From CAZVCJ01 sp964625745 (GTDB taxonomy: Bacteria > Chloroflexota > Anaerolineae > VGOG01): a stretch of DNA of 64,000 nt. Made by a program: the position numbers and the translations under genes. The notes under the pieces are model-generated. The model made no database searches and was not told the origin of the DNA. It saw nothing but the letters and a program-made list of their open reading frames with translations. Positions within the stretch are counted from its first letter, which is position 1; each line of letters begins with the position of its first letter. Below, piece after piece: positions 61,117-64,000 of this stretch. The DNA lies in contig CAZVCJ010000001.1 of assembly GCA_964625745.1 (NCBI GenBank), positions 1 to 64,000 on the forward strand. The letters are read 5' to 3'.

Positions 61117-61641
61117 ATGATTGCCATGAGACAGCCTCACGGTCAGAAAATCAACAGTGATCCATATTTCACCCTGATGGCCGACAGTGATGGCGTGGGA
61201 TTCGTCCATTGTGGCGATGGTGTCCTGGTCGTGCCGTTGACCGACGATGGCCACGTGCTGCTGGCCGTAGAACGCTCGCCCGCCTTCGGCCGTGAGATGT
61301 TGGGCCTGGTCGGCGGTGAAGTGGAAGCAGGGGAGCCTCTGGAGGAAACCGCTAATCGCGAGCTGCAGGAGGAGCTGGGCTGGCGCGCAGAGCGCATTGA
61401 TTTCCTGGGAGAGCTCCATCCTTTCAAGTACCTGATCTCGCGGCAGTTTGCTTTCCTGGCCCGTGGCCTGGTGCCCAGCAAGCTGGAGGGAGACGAGATA
61501 CATCCTGTGGGTACCCGGAAGGTGGCATTGGAGAGGTTCGCGGACCTATGCACTGCCGGCGAACTCCACGACGCCACGGCCATCGCCGCCCTGTACCTGG
61601 CCCAACGGTTCCTTGAGCAGGAAGCGAGAGGAGAGAGGTGA
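61117..61641 (+). CDS. NUDIX hydrolase
   Basis: Hydrolyses a nucleoside diphosphate linked to another moiety, such as ADP-ribose or related signals. A complete NUDIX box spans residues about 66-89: GGEVEAGEPLEET, then REL and EELGW. The ADP-ribose-type tail FKYLISRQFAFLARGL fits the ADP-sugar group. 174 residues. It lies 4 bp after the RyR protein and 6 bp before the DUF4062 gene, so the three are one transcript. It may make or remove a nucleotide signal for the RyR domains (inference). Confidence 0.9.
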   Translation: MIAMRQPHGQKINSDPYFTLMADSDGVGFVHCGDGVLVVPLTDDGHVLLAVERSPAFGREMLGLVGGEVEAGEPLEETANRELQEELGWRAERIDFLGELHPFKYLISRQFAFLARGLVPSKLEGDEIHPVGTRKVALERFADLCTAGELHDATAIAALYLAQRFLEQEARGER

Positions 61642-61647
61642 GATCGC

Positions 61648-64000
61648 ATGCCACAAGCAAGCAGGACCTTCCGCATCTTTGTGAGTTCTACCTTTAGCGA
61701 CATGAAGGCGGAGCGCAATGAGCTACAGGAGAACGTGTTCCCGAGGCTGCGCGAGCTGTGCACGCAGCACGGAACCCGCTTCCAGGCCATTGACCTGCGG
61801 TGGGGGGTGAGCGAGGAGGCGTCGCTAGACCAGCAGACGATGAAGATCTGCCTGGAGGAGATCGCCCGCTGCCAGCGAGTCACTCCCCGGCCTAACTTCA
61901 TCGTGCTGCTGGGCGACCGCTACGGCTGGCAGCCCCTGCCGGAAGAGATTCCAGCAGCCGAGTTCGAGGCCATCCTGGAGCGGGTCTCGCCAGAAGAGCG
62001 GGCGTTGCTGTGCTGGGAGGAGCAGGGTGCCGAGGGCAGAAGGGGCTGGTACCGGCAGGATGACAATGCCGTGCCGCCGGTCTACGTCCTGCAGCCACGG
62101 GAGGGGGAGTTCGAGGACTACTCGACCTGGCATACGAAGGTGGAGCGGCCACTGCTGCAGATTCTGCGGCAGGCGGTGGCCGGCCTCGACCTTCCGCCGG
62201 AGGCGCGGCTCCGCTACGAGGCCTCGGCGACGCACCAGGAGATCGAGCGCGGGGCTATGCAGGTGGAGGACGCCGACGAACACGTCTTCGGCTTCTTCCG
62301 CCGCATCACGAACCTCGACGAGGTCAAGGAGGACCTTCCGGGAGCACCAGCCAAGGACTATGCGGACACCGGTGCTGATGGCCACTTCGACGCCGACGCA
62401 TACCGAAGGCTGCAAGACCTGAAGGGGCAACTAGGCGAGCGGATCGGGCACAACATCCACAACTACGCTGCCCAGTGGACAGGCGAGGGTATCACCACAG
62501 ACCACATCGGCAGGCTACCCGAGGAGATGGCGGCCTGCCAGGCGATGCTGGCCGAGGAGTACGTTCCGCAGAACCTCTGCCAGGCAGTGTGGCGGGCACT
62601 GGCCCTGGTCATCCTGGCTGAGTGCGAGCAACTGGAGGAAAAGGGCGCGCTGGAGCTGGAGGTCGAGGCCCACGCCGAGTTCGGCCAGGAGCGGGCGCGG
62701 TTCTTCGTGGGGCGTGAGGCGATCCTGGAAGAGATCGCGACCTACCTGGCGGGAGGCAACCAGCACCCACTGGCGGTGTGGGGGGAGTCGGGCACGGGCA
62801 AATCGGCGATGATGGCGCGGGCAGTTGGGAAGGCGCAGGAAGCCCATACCCAGGCGGAGGTCGTCTACCGCTTCATCGGCGCGACGCCCGATTCCTCCAA
62901 CGGGCGGGCCTTGCTGGAGAGCCTGTGCCGACAGGTGTATCAAGAGTTCGATTTCGAGCGCCAAAAACGAGAGCGGCTCGCTCTGGTGAAAGGTACCGAC
63001 GAGGAAGCGCAAAAAAGCCGGAATCTGATCGAAGAAGAGTACTCGATCCCCCCCGACTACCCGGGACTACTCGAGACCTTCCGGGCCTTCCTGGCAAAAG
63101 TGCCAACAGGAAAACGCTTAATCCTGTTTCTAGATGCCCTGGACCAGCTCTCCGACGCCGATAACGCCCGCAACTTGATCTGGCTACCTCGGCAGTTGCC
63201 AGAGTACGTCAAGCTGGTGGTGTCCACCCTGCCGGGCGAATGTCTGGACGCCCTGGCGGTGAAACTACCCGAAACCCAGCGCCTGGAACTGGAACCCTTG
63301 TCCTCGGAGGAAGGTGCTGACCTGCTGGACCGCTGGCTTGCTTCGGTCGGACGCACGCTTCAGCCTGGGCAGAGCTCAGAGGTCTTGCACGAGTTCAGCC
63401 GTTGTAGTCTGCCGCTGTACCTGAAGCTGGCCTTTGAGGAGGCTCGCCGCTGGCGCTCGTACGACGGCGTGCCCGACCTGGGCAGCGACATTCCCGGCAT
63501 TGTCGGGAACCTCTTTCAGCGGCTATCCGACGAAGCGAACCACGGTGAGATGTTGGTGTCGCGCAGCCTGGGATACCTGGGCGCAGCCAAGAATGGGCTG
63601 ACCGAGGACGAGCTTCTGGACGTGCTGTCCGCCGACGGCGCTGACGGCGAGGTAATGGCCGACTTCTACCGCCGCTCGCCCCAGTCGCCGGAGGTGAACC
63701 GTTTGCCGGTGGTCGTGTGGTCGCGCCTTTATCATGACCTGGAGCCCTATCTCGCCGAACGGGCGGCTGATGCGACCTCCCTAATGAGCTTCTACCACCG
63801 CCAATTGAGCGAGATGGTGGCGGAGGACTACTTGGCGGGGGTGGAGAAACGGGACCGCCATCGTGCCTTGGCGCGGCACTTTGGGAGCCAGGCGCTCCAG
63901 ATGGAGAAGGAGGAGAGAAGGACGCCCAACTTCCGCAAGCTATCCGAGTTGCCCTACCAACAGGCGCACGGCGGGTTGAGCGATGAACTGTGCGCAACGC
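61648..64000 (+). CDS. DUF4062-STAND NTPase, 3' end outside the window
   Basis: At least 784 residues, no stop before the edge. Residues 5-110 are DUF4062: FRIFVSSTFSDMKAERNEL, then AIDLRWGVSEEAS and FIVLLGDRYGWQP, the TIR-like fold found at the N-terminus of TEP1- and nephrocystin-3-like proteins. A STAND/NACHT NTPase follows with Walker A VWGESGTGKSAMM (about 377), Walker B LILFLDALDQL (about 491) and winged-helix-like PLYLKLAFEEARRW. Repeats such as WD40 or TPR usually follow, as sensors. AGGTGA precedes ATG 61648. Typical of regulated signal or immune NTPases. Confidence 0.88.
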   Translation, partial: MPQASRTFRIFVSSTFSDMKAERNELQENVFPRLRELCTQHGTRFQAIDLRWGVSEEASLDQQTMKICLEEIARCQRVTPRPNFIVLLGDRYGWQPLPEEIPAAEFEAILERVSPEERALLCWEEQGAEGRRGWYRQDDNAVPPVYVLQPREGEFEDYSTWHTKVERPLLQILRQAVAGLDLPPEARLRYEASATHQEIERGAMQVEDADEHVFGFFRRITNLDEVKEDLPGAPAKDYADTGADGHFDADAYRRLQDLKGQLGERIGHNIHNYAAQWTGEGITTDHIGRLPEEMAACQAMLAEEYVPQNLCQAVWRALALVILAECEQLEEKGALELEVEAHAEFGQERARFFVGREAILEEIATYLAGGNQHPLAVWGESGTGKSAMMARAVGKAQEAHTQAEVVYRFIGATPDSSNGRALLESLCRQVYQEFDFERQKRERLALVKGTDEEAQKSRNLIEEEYSIPPDYPGLLETFRAFLAKVPTGKRLILFLDALDQLSDADNARNLIWLPRQLPEYVKLVVSTLPGECLDALAVKLPETQRLELEPLSSEEGADLLDRWLASVGRTLQPGQSSEVLHEFSRCSLPLYLKLAFEEARRWRSYDGVPDLGSDIPGIVGNLFQRLSDEANHGEMLVSRSLGYLGAAKNGLTEDELLDVLSADGADGEVMADFYRRSPQSPEVNRLPVVVWSRLYHDLEPYLAERAADATSLMSFYHRQLSEMVAEDYLAGVEKRDRHRALARHFGSQALQMEKEERRTPNFRKLSELPYQQAHGGLSDELCAT

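Overview
The window looks like a chromosomal piece of a Chloroflexota-type bacterium (Anaerolineae or a neighbouring class), probably from a metagenome assembly. Reasons: a TGS-less ThrRS, DUF951, CarD, SpoVS, a GT39 enzyme with a long beta-sandwich tail, and many short dispersed repeats, some inside genes. This assignment is inference; no marker was searched. Two 100-N gaps each have the same 55 bp on both sides, so both are assembly joins and not missing genes.

Layout. 1-8 kb (minus strand): envelope glycan genes (GT4, GT39, GT2), a GIY-YIG protein, prephenate dehydrogenase, an HD protein and an M50 protease. 8-12 kb (plus): DUF951, a GT28 glycolipid glycosyltransferase, HD hydrolase, an excisionase-like protein and Pcm. 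12-16 kb: DUF177, primary sigma factor, tRNA-Arg, then a cluster of DnaA boxes beside dnaA that is very likely oriC. 16-20.3 kb: spoVS and a PHP phosphoesterase, split by an AT-richer 3 kb insert with duplicated flanks. 20-22 kb: RicT and HolB. 22-28 kb: tRNA-Val, a threonine T-box, thrS, infC (apparent AUC start), rpmI, rplT, a retropepsin-like protein, a HEPN-like protein and a TrmH methyltransferase. 28-34 kb: DinG, a DUF4258/DUF2283 module with an unknown gene, EF-P, CarD and a DksA-like zinc finger protein. 34-39 kb: ribosomal S1-type protein and a NarX/NarL-type two-component system.

39-54 kb is an anaerobic respiration block. Two Tat-exported fumarate-reductase-like flavoprotein genes, each behind a receiver-like gene, are followed by a tetraheme lipoprotein, a cytochrome b, an 11-heme cytochrome, TatA, RibF (FAD supply), a second TatA, and a cytochrome c maturation operon (ccmE-F-A-B-C-D) whose CcmE has the Cys-type heme site. 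The logic is coherent: the enzymes, their secretion route, their flavin and their heme-attachment machinery lie together. The two flavoprotein units share nearly identical upstream and signal-peptide DNA but divergent catalytic domains.

54-64 kb: an MDR dehydrogenase, an SDR, a YVTN/cytochrome c protein, a DegV gene broken by an amber codon, and at the right edge a tight three-gene operon: an AAA ATPase with two RyR domains, a NUDIX hydrolase, and a DUF4062-STAND NTPase that runs off the window. This operon is the best candidate for an undescribed nucleotide-signalling or conflict system.
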